The notes: generated from the letters alone by a model not told the origin. Shown: positions 1-8,439, counted from the first letter of the stretch. The stretch: DNA of 61,449 nucleotides from Caulobacter sp. (GCA_017745235.1 JAGHZU010000024.1:1-61449); one strand, 5' to 3'. Numbers and translations: made by a program.

Positions 1-84
1 CCTCTTCGGGGGGCAACCACTCGGAACCGCCGGAGAGACTAAGGAATTCCAAGACTTCACCTTGGTGAAACTTGGCGAAACCTT

Positions 85-160
85 GGGGCTATAGCTCAGC
101 TGGTAGAGCGCTTGAATGGCATTCAAGAGGTCAGCGGTTCGACTCCGCTTAGCTCCACCA
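85..160 (+). tRNA. tRNA-Ala (anticodon GGC)
   Basis: A complete cloverleaf can be folded by eye. The 7-bp acceptor stem starts GGGGCTA and closes against TAGCTCC with one G-T wobble. The D arm contains AGCTGGTAGAGC, the anticodon stem CTTGA/TCAAG encloses loop ATGGCAT, and the T arm carries GGTTCGACTCC. The anticodon is GGC, which reads GCC alanine codons. The CCA end is encoded. A strong hairpin follows directly, so this appears to be a single-gene transcript. Confidence 0.96.
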
Positions 161-195
161 AAACGGCCGCTTCCCTAAAGGGAGCGGCCGTTTCC
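161..195 (+). terminator. Hairpin terminator after tRNA-Ala
   Basis: AAACGGCCGC at 161-170 pairs perfectly with GCGGCCGTTT at 184-193. An inner TCCC/GGGA helix encloses a TAAA loop. The stem ends in TTT, which fits an intrinsic terminator immediately downstream of the encoded CCA. Confidence 0.85.
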
Positions 196-333
196 ATTTC
201 CGGGCTCTGCTTTCGACCTCCGAATTTTCGCCCGCCCTGCGTTCGGCGGCGCGCTTTCAACCTTCACGCTCAAAATCGCCTATCGCCGGGATAGGTTTGG
301 CCGCCAGAATGCTTCCCATACAGGAGGCCCTTC

Positions 334-915
334 ATGCGACCCATCTTTCCGCGCCTGATCCTCACCCTCGCCCTGGCCGGCCTGACCGCGCCGGCCCTGG
401 CCCAGTCCCAGGCCGACGACCCGTCCAAGACCAGACAGATCGAGGAGGACGCCTCGAAGGTGGCCACCGCGCCGCTGAAGGACGTGGGCGTGATCAAGGA
501 CAAGATCCCGCAGGTCCTGATCGACGCCCGCACGGCGACCTACGCCCTGCCCTCGCCCCTGACCTGTAAGACGATCTTCGACGCCGTCGACGCCCTGAAC
601 GCCGAGCTCGCCCCCGACCTCGACGCCGCCTCGACCCAGATCAAGAGCGGCATGTCGGCCGGCGAGATCGGCGAGACCGTGGTGCACGGTCTGATGCCGA
701 TGCGCTCTTGGGTCCGCAAGCTGAGCGGAGCCGAAAAGAACGCCAACGAGGTGGAAGCCGCGATCGTGGCCGGCTCGGTGCGCCGCGGCTACCTCAAGGG
801 CGTAGGCCTGCAGATGGGCTGCAAGCCGCCGGCCGCGCCCCTGGGGATCAGCCTTCCGGCCTCGCCCAAGGCCGCGCCCGCTGCGACCAAGCCCCGCCCG
901 ACGAAGAAGCGCTAG
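334..915 (+). CDS. Secreted protein of unknown function
   Basis: The 193-residue product starts with a classical signal peptide: basic MRPIFPR, then a hydrophobic stretch ending APALAQ, so cleavage near residue 23 is likely. The mature part has two cysteines, at LTCKTIF and MGCKPPAA, which could form a periplasmic disulfide. The C-terminus is a Pro/Ala/Lys-rich tail. An AGGAGG ribosome site lies 6 bases before the ATG. The gene stands alone between the tRNA and a convergent MFS gene. I recognise no domain, so the function is unknown. Codon use is normal for the window, so I regard it as a real gene. Confidence 0.75.
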   Translation: MRPIFPRLILTLALAGLTAPALAQSQADDPSKTRQIEEDASKVATAPLKDVGVIKDKIPQVLIDARTATYALPSPLTCKTIFDAVDALNAELAPDLDAASTQIKSGMSAGEIGETVVHGLMPMRSWVRKLSGAEKNANEVEAAIVAGSVRRGYLKGVGLQMGCKPPAAPLGISLPASPKAAPAATKPRPTKKR

Positions 916-927
916 AACTCTGCTCGT

Positions 928-2448
928 TCAGGCCGGGGGCTCGTGGCGCGCCGGCCGGTGACCGAAGAGGTTGGCGGGCAGCTCGCTCAGCGACTTCAGC
1001 CCCGCGATCGGCATGAACCGCCGTCGGCCGTCGCGCAGACTGGCCAGCATCTCGCGGATCATCTCCTGGCGCTCCACCTCGCCCTTCTCGTGCACGAGGG
1101 TCAGGCGATGCAGGGCGTAGAGTCCGAACAGCGCCGACAGCAGGAAGTAGAAGTCCCACTGGCGAACGGCCAGGCGGACCATCTCGCCCTGGAAGTGCGG
1201 CCCGGTCCAGGCCAGCACCAGGCGGAACTCGCGGGTCGTGAAGGCGTCGGCGCACAGCCCGCCCAAAATCGGCGCCAACCCGGCCGCCGCCGAGGTGATC
1301 AGCGCGTTGGCGGCCATGTAGGGCTCGGCCCCGCCACGTGGCGACAGGCGCATGACGATGTTGCCCGAGGCCAGGGCCACCCCGGCCGAGGCCGCCCCCA
1401 TCACCAGGTGCAGCCCGATCAGGTAGATCGCCGCGGCGACCTTGCCCTGGAACTGGGAGGCCAGGATCATGGCCGCGATGCAGCCGATGAAGGCCGGCGC
1501 GGAGATGTTCAGCACCGACTTGTTGCTGAACCGGTCCGCCAGTTCGCCCCACTTGCGCAGGGTCAGCAGGTTGGCGAACTGGCTGATGAGGCTCAGGGCC
1601 ATCACGAACGTCATCTGGAAGCCCAGCTGGCGCAGGAAGAACACCGTGAAGAACGGCTGGGCCAGATTCACCGCGAACTGCCAGCTGGCCAGGAACGCGA
1701 TCAGCCGGCGAAAATTCTCGTCGGCGAAGGGTTTGCGCAGGAGCGGCAGCAGGCGAGGCGTCTGGTCGGGCGGCGGCATGGCCGGCTCGGGCGCGCGGCT
1801 CAAGGTGGCGGCGCTCAGCAGTTCCGCCGCCAGGCCCAGGCCGAAGAGGCCCAGGAACACCAGGCTGCGCTGCGAGGAGCCTTCCGGAGCCAGGTCCAGC
1901 AGCCAGGCGGCCGCCAGGCCCGCCACCAGCCCCACGGCCGTCGACAGGGCCGAACGCCGGCCGAAGAACCGGCCGCTGACCTTTCCCGGCACGACGTCGC
2001 GCACCCAGGCGTTCCAGGCGCAACCGGCGAACGCTCCCGCCGCGCCGTAGAGCCCCACCGCCAGGACCAACCCCGTCCGAGCGCCCGGCGAGGCGTGGGC
2101 GAAGGCCAGGGCCGCCAGCAGGGCCGGAGCCAGGGCCGAAACCAGGCTGCCCGCCACCGCGATCAGCTTGCGCATGCGCAGCCGCTCGACCAGCAGCACG
2201 CCGCTAGCCTGGAGAAGCTGGTCCCAGAAGGTGATCGCCGCCAGGGTCCCGATCAGGGCGTTGGACGCCCCCAGGTGCAGGGCGAAGGCCGTCAGGATCA
2301 CCCCGCCCATCACCGTGTCGGCCAGGGTGGAGAAGACGACCTCCACCGTCAGCACCCGCATGCCCGTCCGCTGGCCCGCCTCGTCCAGGACGGGGACGGG
2401 GCGCAGGGTCCAGGCCGGCCTGGCGACGGAGGCGTCCGGAGCGCTCAT
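928..2448 (-). CDS. Major facilitator superfamily transporter
   Basis: The product is an integral membrane permease of 506 residues with about 12 hydrophobic segments. The N-terminal half begins after a short polar leader at VLTVEVVFSTLADTVMGGV, and a cytoplasmic loop around residues 200-220 separates the halves. I chose ATG 2448 (MSAPDAS) because the open frame upstream of it is Arg/Pro/Ser-rich and overlaps the sirtuin end. The C-terminal ~50 residues are charged and probably cytoplasmic. Substrate cannot be told from sequence. It lies 70 bp downstream of the sirtuin gene on the same strand, so the two could be co-transcribed. Confidence 0.85.
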   Translation of the reverse strand: MSAPDASVARPAWTLRPVPVLDEAGQRTGMRVLTVEVVFSTLADTVMGGVILTAFALHLGASNALIGTLAAITFWDQLLQASGVLLVERLRMRKLIAVAGSLVSALAPALLAALAFAHASPGARTGLVLAVGLYGAAGAFAGCAWNAWVRDVVPGKVSGRFFGRRSALSTAVGLVAGLAAAWLLDLAPEGSSQRSLVFLGLFGLGLAAELLSAATLSRAPEPAMPPPDQTPRLLPLLRKPFADENFRRLIAFLASWQFAVNLAQPFFTVFFLRQLGFQMTFVMALSLISQFANLLTLRKWGELADRFSNKSVLNISAPAFIGCIAAMILASQFQGKVAAAIYLIGLHLVMGAASAGVALASGNIVMRLSPRGGAEPYMAANALITSAAAGLAPILGGLCADAFTTREFRLVLAWTGPHFQGEMVRLAVRQWDFYFLLSALFGLYALHRLTLVHEKGEVERQEMIREMLASLRDGRRRFMPIAGLKSLSELPANLFGHRPARHEPPA

Positions 2449-2518
2449 GGCCCGAAGGCTAGGCCCGACCGCAGATCGGACCATCGGGCCAAACCCGCGG
2501 AGCGACCGGGTCCGCGCC

Positions 2519-3223
2519 CTAGCCGAGCAGTTCTTCCACCCAGGCCGGCACGACCTGCGTGGCGGGGCCATAGCGGCGCTCGTCGAAGGCGCGGGCGTTG
2601 TCGGAGGGCTCCAGATTGATCTCGCACGTGCGCACGCCCCAGGCCCTGGCCTGCGTCACCAGGCCGGCGGCCGGATAGACCGCCCCCGAGGTGCCGATGG
2701 CCACGAAGAGGTCGGCCTCGGCCAGCGCGTCGTCGATCGCGTCAAGGAACAGCGGCTCCTCGCCGAACCACACCACGTGGGGCCGCGCACGACCGCGTGA
2801 GGCGCAGGCCGGACAGACGGTCTCCGGCACCAGGGGCGTGGGGTCGGGCCAGGCGGCGCCGCAGTCATGGCAGCGGGTGACGGCGAGCTCGCCGTGCATG
2901 TGGACCACCTGGCTGGCCCCGCCGCGCTCGTGCAGGTCGTCGACGTTCTGGGTGCAGAGGAAGAGGCGGCCGCCCCGCGCGGCCAATTCGGCCTGCAGAC
3001 GCGCCAGGGCCTGGTGGGCCGCATTGGGTTCGGCCCCGGCCAGGTTGGCCCGTCGGGCGTTGTAGAAGGCCCTCACCTTGGCCGGGTCGCGCGCGAAGCC
3101 CTCCGGCGTCGCCACCTCCGAAAGGTCGTAACGGGTCCAGACGCCGTCCTTGTCGCGGAAGGTTCCCAGACCGCTCTCGGCCGAGACCCCGGCCCCGGTC
3201 AGGACGAAGACGTTCATGCCCAT
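2519..3223 (-). CDS. cobB: NAD-dependent protein deacylase (sirtuin, CobB type)
   Basis: The 234-residue product removes acyl groups from lysines using NAD+. The NAD site shows GAGVSAESGLGTFRD at residues 10-24 and TQNVDDLH at 91-98, with catalytic His110 in HMHG. The zinc ribbon has CHDC (118-121) and CPAC (137-140). Tyr54 and Arg57 (FYNAR) match the Tyr-x-x-Arg pair that in the CobB/SIRT5 class binds succinyl- or malonyl-lysine, so desuccinylase activity is likely as well as deacetylation. ATG 3223 has an AAGGAGAGG site just upstream; a second ATG two codons later is less well spaced. Confidence 0.93.
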   Translation of the reverse strand: MGMNVFVLTGAGVSAESGLGTFRDKDGVWTRYDLSEVATPEGFARDPAKVRAFYNARRANLAGAEPNAAHQALARLQAELAARGGRLFLCTQNVDDLHERGGASQVVHMHGELAVTRCHDCGAAWPDPTPLVPETVCPACASRGRARPHVVWFGEEPLFLDAIDDALAEADLFVAIGTSGAVYPAAGLVTQARAWGVRTCEINLEPSDNARAFDERRYGPATQVVPAWVEELLG

Positions 3224-3292
3224 CTGCCTCTCCTTGCGTCACACTAAAGGTGACGCCTCCGTCATTTTTAATTTGACCACCCGCCAAATTTG

Positions 3293-3309
3293 AGTGGACA
3301 GTGTTCACT
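3293..3309. promoter_or_regulatory. Imperfect palindrome, possible TetR-type operator
   Basis: The 17-bp AGTGGACAGTGTTCACT has arms AGTGgACA/TGTtCACT, with one mismatched pair around a central G. It lies between the divergent sirtuin and ferritin-like genes, 52 bp before the ferritin-like start codon. The form resembles operators of TetR/AcrR repressors. No such regulator is encoded in the window, so the binder is unknown. Confidence 0.5.
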
Positions 3310-3361
3310 TGAACCTAGGACCGCGCAGACGGCCAGGCTCGCCCTTAGGAAGGAGCCCCCC

Positions 3362-4486
3362 GTGACGGACAAGAACATCACCAAGGACGCCATGTACGAC
3401 GCGGTGGCGCCCGACGACTTCGAGGCCATGCTCGAACTCGACCGGTACAACAACCGCTCGAGCGCCTTCGACAAGATCATCTCGGCGACCCACGACCACT
3501 TCTGGGATCCGCTGGACAAGACCTACATCGACTTCGACGAACCGTTCGACATGGAGAACCAGCCGCTGGTTCCCGAAGAGCTGGTGATCGCCCTCTCGAC
3601 CGACTACGTCTCCAACCACCTTAGCGATCCCAAGCAGCGCACCCGGTTCATCAACCAGTCGGTGCTGCGCAGCTTCTCCTCGATCCTGCACGGCGAACAG
3701 GGCGCGCTGAACCTGTCGGCCAGCCTGTGCCACGTCCTCAAGGACCAAGGCGCCCAGGAGTACGCCGCCAACCAGACCCGCGAAGAAGCCCGCCACGTGA
3801 CGGCCTTCGCCAAGTACATCAAGGCTCGCTGGGGCAAGCCGGTCGAATGCGGCCCGGCGCTGAAGACCCTGTTGGTCGAGATCATCGGCTCGCCCGAGGT
3901 CTACAAGAAGATCATCGGCATGCAGATGCTGGTGGAAGGCCTGGCCATGGGCGCCTTCGCCACCTTCTTCAACAACATCAACGATCCGGTCGGCAAGAAG
4001 CTGCTGCAGCTGGTGATGACCGACGAGGCCTTCCACCACAAGTTCGGGAAGATCTGGGCCGACCGCACCGTGCCCAAGCTGACCCCGGAAGAGCACGCCA
4101 TCATCGAGGACTGGGCGGCCCACTGCTTCCAGACTCTGCTGTTCAACCTGGTCTCGCCGCACCAGCAGCTGGATCTCTACGCCGAGTTCGGCCTGGACCC
4201 CGACAAGGTGGTCGAGGAGTACGGAAAGATCATGACCGACGATCTGCGTCGGGAGAACATGAAGGAGCAGACCAACATCTTCCGGGTGCTGGTGAAGACC
4301 CTGCTCAACGCCGGCATCATCACCGAGCGCACCAAGGCCTTCTACGCCATGTACGTCGACCTGGACGAACTGAAGAGCGAGGGCGACCGGATGGTCGGCG
4401 ACGACATCGCCGAGGAAGGCATCCGCCACCTGCAGGCCATCAACTTCAAGGATCGCGTCCAGCCGGTGACGATCGCGGCCGAATAG
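3362..4486 (+). CDS. Ferritin-like diiron-carboxylate protein
   Basis: A soluble 374-residue protein with the ligand pattern of R2-like/ferritin-like diiron enzymes. Glu112 is in HGEQGA, EEARH covers 141-145, Glu192 is in VEGLA, and DEAFHH covers 221-226. These fit two Glu/ExxH half-sites on a four-helix bundle. The reaction is unknown; oxygenase, desaturase-like or oxidase roles are all possible. I chose GTG 3362 because an AGGAAGGAG site precedes it by about 8 bases; an upstream ATG at 3290 would run through the palindrome at 3293. The gene is monocistronic with its own terminator. Confidence 0.8.
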   Translation: MTDKNITKDAMYDAVAPDDFEAMLELDRYNNRSSAFDKIISATHDHFWDPLDKTYIDFDEPFDMENQPLVPEELVIALSTDYVSNHLSDPKQRTRFINQSVLRSFSSILHGEQGALNLSASLCHVLKDQGAQEYAANQTREEARHVTAFAKYIKARWGKPVECGPALKTLLVEIIGSPEVYKKIIGMQMLVEGLAMGAFATFFNNINDPVGKKLLQLVMTDEAFHHKFGKIWADRTVPKLTPEEHAIIEDWAAHCFQTLLFNLVSPHQQLDLYAEFGLDPDKVVEEYGKIMTDDLRRENMKEQTNIFRVLVKTLLNAGIITERTKAFYAMYVDLDELKSEGDRMVGDDIAEEGIRHLQAINFKDRVQPVTIAAE

Positions 4487-4521
4487 CTCCGGCCAGACGC
4501 CCGTCACGGACGAAAACTCGA

Positions 4522-4550
4522 CGCCCCGCCGGAACCCCGGCGGGGCGTTT
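4522..4550 (+). terminator. Intrinsic terminator of the ferritin-like gene
   Basis: An 11-bp perfect GC-rich stem (4522-4532 with 4537-4547) has an AACC loop and is followed by TTT. It lies 35 bp after the stop codon. Confidence 0.85.
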
Positions 4551-4593
4551 CGCGTTGGGCGGGCTCGGGGGACTTCGGGGCAAGGTAGGGGAT

Positions 4594-5148
4594 ATGCGCG
4601 TCTCATCTCTCGTCGTGTCCGGCCTGCTGGCCGCGAGTCTCTGCACGGCTTCCTGGACAGGCCTGGGGGTGGGTTCCGCCGCGCTGGCCGCCGCCAAGCC
4701 TCCCGCCCGCCCCATCGACCCCTCGTTCTTCGCCGGCAAATGGTACGAGATCGCCCGTACCCCGAACGCCGGCCAGCGCGACTGCCAGGCTCCGACGACG
4801 GAATTCACCGCGCTCGCCGGCCAGGGGTTCTCGGTGCGTCAGGTTTGCCGCCGCGGCTCACCGTCCGGCGCTCAGCGCGTGTTCGACACCAAGGGCAAGA
4901 TCATCGCCGGCACCCACAATACGCGCTTCACGATGAACTTCCTGGGCGGGCTGAAGAAGCAGGAATACTGGGTGCTGGACTGCGCCGACGACCGCTCCTG
5001 GGGGATCATGGCCACGCCCGGCGGCAACTATGTCTGGCTGCTGTCGCGCCAGCCGGTGATGAGCGAGCCGGCCAAGGCCCAGGCCCTGGCCCGGATCAAG
5101 GCGCTGGGCTACGCCAAGCTCGAATATCCGCGGCAGCCGCCGGCATGA
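4594..5148 (+). CDS. Exported lipocalin
   Basis: The 184-residue lipocalin has a long N-terminal signal sequence, hydrophobic from residue 5 to about 33. The first-strand motif GKWYEIAR (lipocalin GxW) follows. The conserved later positions YWVLDCADDRSW and GNYVWLLSRQP match the bacterial Blc/apolipoprotein D-like group. Such proteins bind hydrophobic ligands in the envelope. No lipobox cysteine is evident, so this copy is probably periplasmic. The ATG is preceded by a weak GTAGGGG ribosome site. It overlaps the next lipocalin by ATGA, indicating coupled translation. The ligand is unknown. Confidence 0.88.
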   Translation: MRVSSLVVSGLLAASLCTASWTGLGVGSAALAAAKPPARPIDPSFFAGKWYEIARTPNAGQRDCQAPTTEFTALAGQGFSVRQVCRRGSPSGAQRVFDTKGKIIAGTHNTRFTMNFLGGLKKQEYWVLDCADDRSWGIMATPGGNYVWLLSRQPVMSEPAKAQALARIKALGYAKLEYPRQPPA

Positions 5149-5681
5149 GGCTTCCGCTCGCCTTGCCCCTGCTGGCCGCGACCGCCCTGGCGGCCTGCGC
5201 CGGCCCCAGCGGCAACCCTCGCCCGCCCCAGCCCGCCAAGCCCGTCGACCTGCAGCGATACGCCGGCCGCTGGTACGAGGCCGCGCGTTACGACATGTCG
5301 TTCGAGAAGGGCTGCGACGGCGTGACCGCAGAGTACGCCAGGCGGCCCGACGGCCTGATCCGGGTGATCAACACCTGCAGACAGGGCGGCCCCTCCGGCC
5401 CGATCAAGTCGACCGAAGGCAAGGCCAAGATCGCCGACCCGCGCACCAACGCCAAGCTGAAGGTCTCGTTCTTCGGCCCGTTCTTCCTGGGCGACTACTG
5501 GGTGCTGGACCATGCCGACGACTACAGCTGGTCGATCGTGGGCGAGGGCTCGGGCCGCTATCTCTGGCTCCTGACCCGCAGGCCGCCGACGCCGGTGGAG
5601 CTTCAAGCCCTGACCGACCGGGCCAAGGCCATGGGCTACGACATCACCATGCTGCGGGTGACCCGGCACGCGGCCAGCTGA
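5145..5681 (+). CDS. Lipocalin lipoprotein (Blc-like)
   Basis: The 178-residue product has a lipoprotein signal, MRLPLALPLLAATALAAC, with lipobox LAAC at residue 18. The mature part has GRWYEAARYD, then YWVLDHADDYSW and RYLWLLTRRPP, the same lipocalin core as the preceding gene. It is therefore probably anchored in the outer membrane, while its neighbour is soluble. The start codon overlaps the upstream stop (ATGA). The two proteins share layout but differ widely in the barrel, so the duplication looks old. Confidence 0.9.
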   Translation: MRLPLALPLLAATALAACAGPSGNPRPPQPAKPVDLQRYAGRWYEAARYDMSFEKGCDGVTAEYARRPDGLIRVINTCRQGGPSGPIKSTEGKAKIADPRTNAKLKVSFFGPFFLGDYWVLDHADDYSWSIVGEGSGRYLWLLTRRPPTPVELQALTDRAKAMGYDITMLRVTRHAAS

Positions 5682-5699
5682 CGCGCCCTCTTGATCGGC

Positions 5700-5714
5700 G
5701 AACAAAGCTGGAAC
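5700..5714. promoter_or_regulatory. LexA (SOS) operator of mmcB
   Basis: GAAC-AAAGCTG-GAAC is a perfect direct repeat with a 7-base spacer, equal to GTTC-N7-GTTC on the minus strand. This is the established alphaproteobacterial LexA box. It ends 11 bases before the mmcB start codon, where bound LexA would block transcription. Confidence 0.9.
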
Positions 5715-5725
5715 ATTGTTTCGGC

Positions 5726-6181
5726 ATGGACGTCGTCGCCCCCTTGCCCTCGCGCCCCGAAACCACCGGCCTGGTCACCCGGGGCGCGGCGCGTTTCCTG
5801 GTGGACCTGGGCTATGCGCCCCTGGCCGAGGTGACCCTGCCCAATGGCCGACGCGCCGACCTGATGGCCTTGGGTCCCAAGGGCGACGTGCTGATCGTCG
5901 AGGTGAAGTCGGGGCTGGAGGACTTCCGCATCGACCGCAAGTGGCCGGAATACGGGCCGTTCTGCGACGCCTTCTATTTCGCTGTCGCCCCTTCGTTCCC
6001 GGACGGGATTTTGCCGGAGGAGCCGGGCCTCATCGTCGCCGACGGCTTCGGCGGGGCGGTCGTGCGCGAAGCGCCGGTCACGCCCCTGGCCCCGGCTCGG
6101 CGCAAGGCGCTCACCCTGGCCTTCGCCCGCCTGGCGGCCTTGCGCGCGGCCGGCGTCGCGGCCGAGCGCCTGGCGCTATAG
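5726..6181 (+). CDS. mmcB: MmcB-type SOS DNA repair protein
   Basis: The 151-residue product matches the MmcB family, described in Caulobacter as an SOS-induced putative nuclease. The core looks like a restriction-endonuclease-like fold: GAARFLVDLGY, then RRADLMALGPKG and VLIVEVKSGLEDF. Asp and E-V-K here form a PD-(D/E)xK-like site, followed by RKWPEYGPFCDAFYFAV. It probably acts on damaged DNA or supports error-prone repair. The perfect LexA box 11 bases upstream supports both the identity and the DNA-damage control. It converges on the DUF883-type gene. Confidence 0.9.
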   Translation: MDVVAPLPSRPETTGLVTRGAARFLVDLGYAPLAEVTLPNGRRADLMALGPKGDVLIVEVKSGLEDFRIDRKWPEYGPFCDAFYFAVAPSFPDGILPEEPGLIVADGFGGAVVREAPVTPLAPARRKALTLAFARLAALRAAGVAAERLAL

Positions 6182-6186
6182 ATCGG

Positions 6187-6209
6187 GCCCTCTCTCGACG
6201 AGAGAGGGC
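6187..6209. terminator. Bidirectional hairpin between convergent genes
   Basis: GCCCTCTCT (6187-6195) pairs perfectly with AGAGAGGGC (6201-6209) around a CGACG loop. It lies between the stop codons of the convergent mmcB and DUF883-type genes. There is no clear T-tract on either side, so termination efficiency is uncertain. Confidence 0.6.
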
Positions 6210-6223
6210 TCAGATCCGTGGGC

Positions 6224-6517
6224 CTATCGGTCCAGATTGCGGGCCAGCAGGAAGCCGAACACGGCGCCGGCGATGAACGTGCCGATGGCCAGGGCGACGG
6301 GATGCTCCTCGGCCTGCTCGTGGGCGAGGCGGGCCTTGTCGGCGGTCCAGACCTTGCCCTCCTCGGCCTTCTCCTCGACATAGGCGCGGGCGACCTCGGC
6401 CTTTTCCGCCACGGTGTCCACGGCCTTCTCGACGGCGGCCTTGGCGCGCTTGGCCCCGGTCTTCGCAGCGGTCCGGGCGGACTTCGGGGCGGGGGTCTTG
6501 ATCGTGAAATCGGTCAT
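6224..6517 (-). CDS. DUF883/YqjD-like membrane-anchored small protein
   Basis: The 97-residue product has a Lys/Ala/Glu-rich helical N-terminus (residues 1-70) and one C-terminal transmembrane segment at IGTFIAGAVFGFLLARNL. This is the layout of the ElaB/YqjD (DUF883) family, whose E. coli members sit in the inner membrane and bind ribosomes in stationary phase. The long amphipathic KAEVARAYVEEKAEEG stretch may form a coiled coil. The match is by architecture, so the ribosome link is inference. Confidence 0.7.
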   Translation of the reverse strand: MTDFTIKTPAPKSARTAAKTGAKRAKAAVEKAVDTVAEKAEVARAYVEEKAEEGKVWTADKARLAHEQAEEHPVALAIGTFIAGAVFGFLLARNLDR

Positions 6518-6588
6518 GCAAAATCCCGTGGCAGGAGGAGCAACAACCGTAACACGCTCGGCCCGATTTCGTTTCGGATCCGCGACGA

Positions 6589-8439
6589 TCAGTTGTCGCG
6601 CACCACCTTCAGCACCGCCTCGCCATAGCGGTCAAGCTTGCCTTGACCAACCCCCCCGGCCTTGGCCAGGGCGGCCAGGTTCGCCGGACGGGCCGCGGCG
6701 ATCTCGGCGAGGGTGGCGTCATGGAAGATCACATAGGGCGGGACGCGCTGGGTGTGGGCCTCGTCGCGTCGCCAGGCGCGCAGGGCCTCGAACAGCATCT
6801 GGTCCTCGAGCGGCACGGTCAGCGCCTGGCGCTTGCGGGCCTTGCCGCCCGCCTTGCCGCCGTCGCCCACCCCCGCCGGGGCCTGGCGCAGCGAGACCAG
6901 CCGCTCGCCGCGATAGACCTGGCGCACGCCCTCGGCCTCGCCCAGGCCGATCAGCGGACGGCCGTCGTTGGGGTCTTCCTTCAGCAGCCCCTCGAACACC
7001 AGGGTGTCGAGCAGGTCGCGCCAGCCCTGGGGGCTGAACTCCTTGCCGATGCCGAAGGTGGACATCGCCGCCTCGGCCGGGGTCACGTCCTTGGTCTTGC
7101 CCAGCAGGTGGTCGACCAGGCGGCCGCGCCCGAAACGTCCGCCCAGGCGATGGGCGGCCGACAGGGCCTTCTGGGCGGCCTGGGTGGCGTCCACCCCCGT
7201 GGGCGGCGAAACGCAGAGGTCGCAGACTCCGCAGCGTTCGACCCCTTCCTCGCCGAAATAGCGCCGGACGGCGGCGGCGCGGCAGGTGACGCCCTCGAGC
7301 ATGGCGTAGAACTGGCGCAGCTTGCGCAGCTGCACCTGGCGCACCTCGTCGGGCGCCTCCTTGGCCTCGATCCGCCGCACGGCCCAGGCGAGGTCGGCGG
7401 AACTGTAGAGGGTGATGCCCTCGGCCGGCTGGCGGTCGCGCCCGGCCCGGCCGATCTCCTGCCAGTAGGCCTCGATCGCGGCCGGCGGGTCGGCGTGGAT
7501 CACGAAGCGGACGTCGGGCTTGTCGACTCCCATGCCGAAGGCGATTGTGGCGACCATCACCGCCTCGTCGGCCTCCAGGAACTCCTCCAGGCGGCGGGCC
7601 CGCACGCCCTTGTCCAGACCCGCGTGATAGGCCAGGGCCGGTATGCCCTCGGCGATCAGCTTCTCGGCCAGCTTCTCGGTGGAATCGCGGCTGCCTGCAT
7701 AGACCACCCCCGCACGGCCGGGGCGCTCGGTGACCAGTTCGATGACGCGGTCATGGCCCTTGCCGCGCTTGCGCTCGGCGTTCAGGGCCAGTTCCGGACG
7801 GGCGAAGCTGTCGACGAACTCGGCCGCGCCCTGCAGGCGCAGTTCGGCCCGGATGTCGTCGCGGGTGCGGGCGTCGGCCGTGGCGGTGACCGCCAAGCGG
7901 GGGGCGTGGGGAAAGACCTCGGCCAGCCGCCCCAGCATGCGGTACTCGGGCCGGAAATCATGGCCCCATTGGCTGACGCAGTGGGCCTCGTCGACGGCCA
8001 CCAACGACAGAGGCAGGCGCGACAGGCGCTCCAGCATCGAGGGCTGCATCAGGCCTTCAGGCGACAGGTAGAGCAGGTCCAGCACGCCGGCGTCGATGCG
8101 CCGCCAGATCTCGGCGCGCTCGTCGGGCAGGGTGTTGCTGTCGAGGCGCTCGGCCGCCACGCCCGCCTGCTGCAGGCCCGCCACCTGGTCGGCCATCAGG
8201 GCGATCAGCGGCGAAACCACCAGGCCCAGGCCCGGACGCACCAAGGCTGGAATTTGGTAGCACAGGCTCTTGCCGCCGCCGGTGGGCAGCACGGCCAGGG
8301 CGCTGCGCCCTTCCAGCAACTCGGAGATCACCCCGGCCTGCAACCCCCGGAAGTCGCTGTGGCCGAACGTGCGGCGCAGGACCTCGCGCGCGGCGTCCAG
8401 CGCGGGCGGGTTGGGGATGGAATCAGGCAGGTCGTACAC
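6589..8439 (-). CDS. recQ: ATP-dependent DNA helicase RecQ
   Basis: The 616-residue protein unwinds recombination and replication intermediates 3' to 5'. Walker A is PTGGGKS (52-58), and the DEAH box (150-153) is followed by the RecQ signature CVSQWGHDFRPEY. Motif VI reads QEIGRAGRDRQPAEG. The RQC zinc ligands CRAAAVRRYFG...CGVCDLC follow, and an HRDC-type domain occupies the last ~80 residues. Length and domain order are those of a standard bacterial RecQ. No GTTC-N7-GTTC box is visible upstream, so unlike mmcB it does not look SOS-controlled. Confidence 0.96.
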   Translation of the reverse strand: MYDLPDSIPNPPALDAAREVLRRTFGHSDFRGLQAGVISELLEGRSALAVLPTGGGKSLCYQIPALVRPGLGLVVSPLIALMADQVAGLQQAGVAAERLDSNTLPDERAEIWRRIDAGVLDLLYLSPEGLMQPSMLERLSRLPLSLVAVDEAHCVSQWGHDFRPEYRMLGRLAEVFPHAPRLAVTATADARTRDDIRAELRLQGAAEFVDSFARPELALNAERKRGKGHDRVIELVTERPGRAGVVYAGSRDSTEKLAEKLIAEGIPALAYHAGLDKGVRARRLEEFLEADEAVMVATIAFGMGVDKPDVRFVIHADPPAAIEAYWQEIGRAGRDRQPAEGITLYSSADLAWAVRRIEAKEAPDEVRQVQLRKLRQFYAMLEGVTCRAAAVRRYFGEEGVERCGVCDLCVSPPTGVDATQAAQKALSAAHRLGGRFGRGRLVDHLLGKTKDVTPAEAAMSTFGIGKEFSPQGWRDLLDTLVFEGLLKEDPNDGRPLIGLGEAEGVRQVYRGERLVSLRQAPAGVGDGGKAGGKARKRQALTVPLEDQMLFEALRAWRRDEAHTQRVPPYVIFHDATLAEIAAARPANLAALAKAGGVGQGKLDRYGEAVLKVVRDN

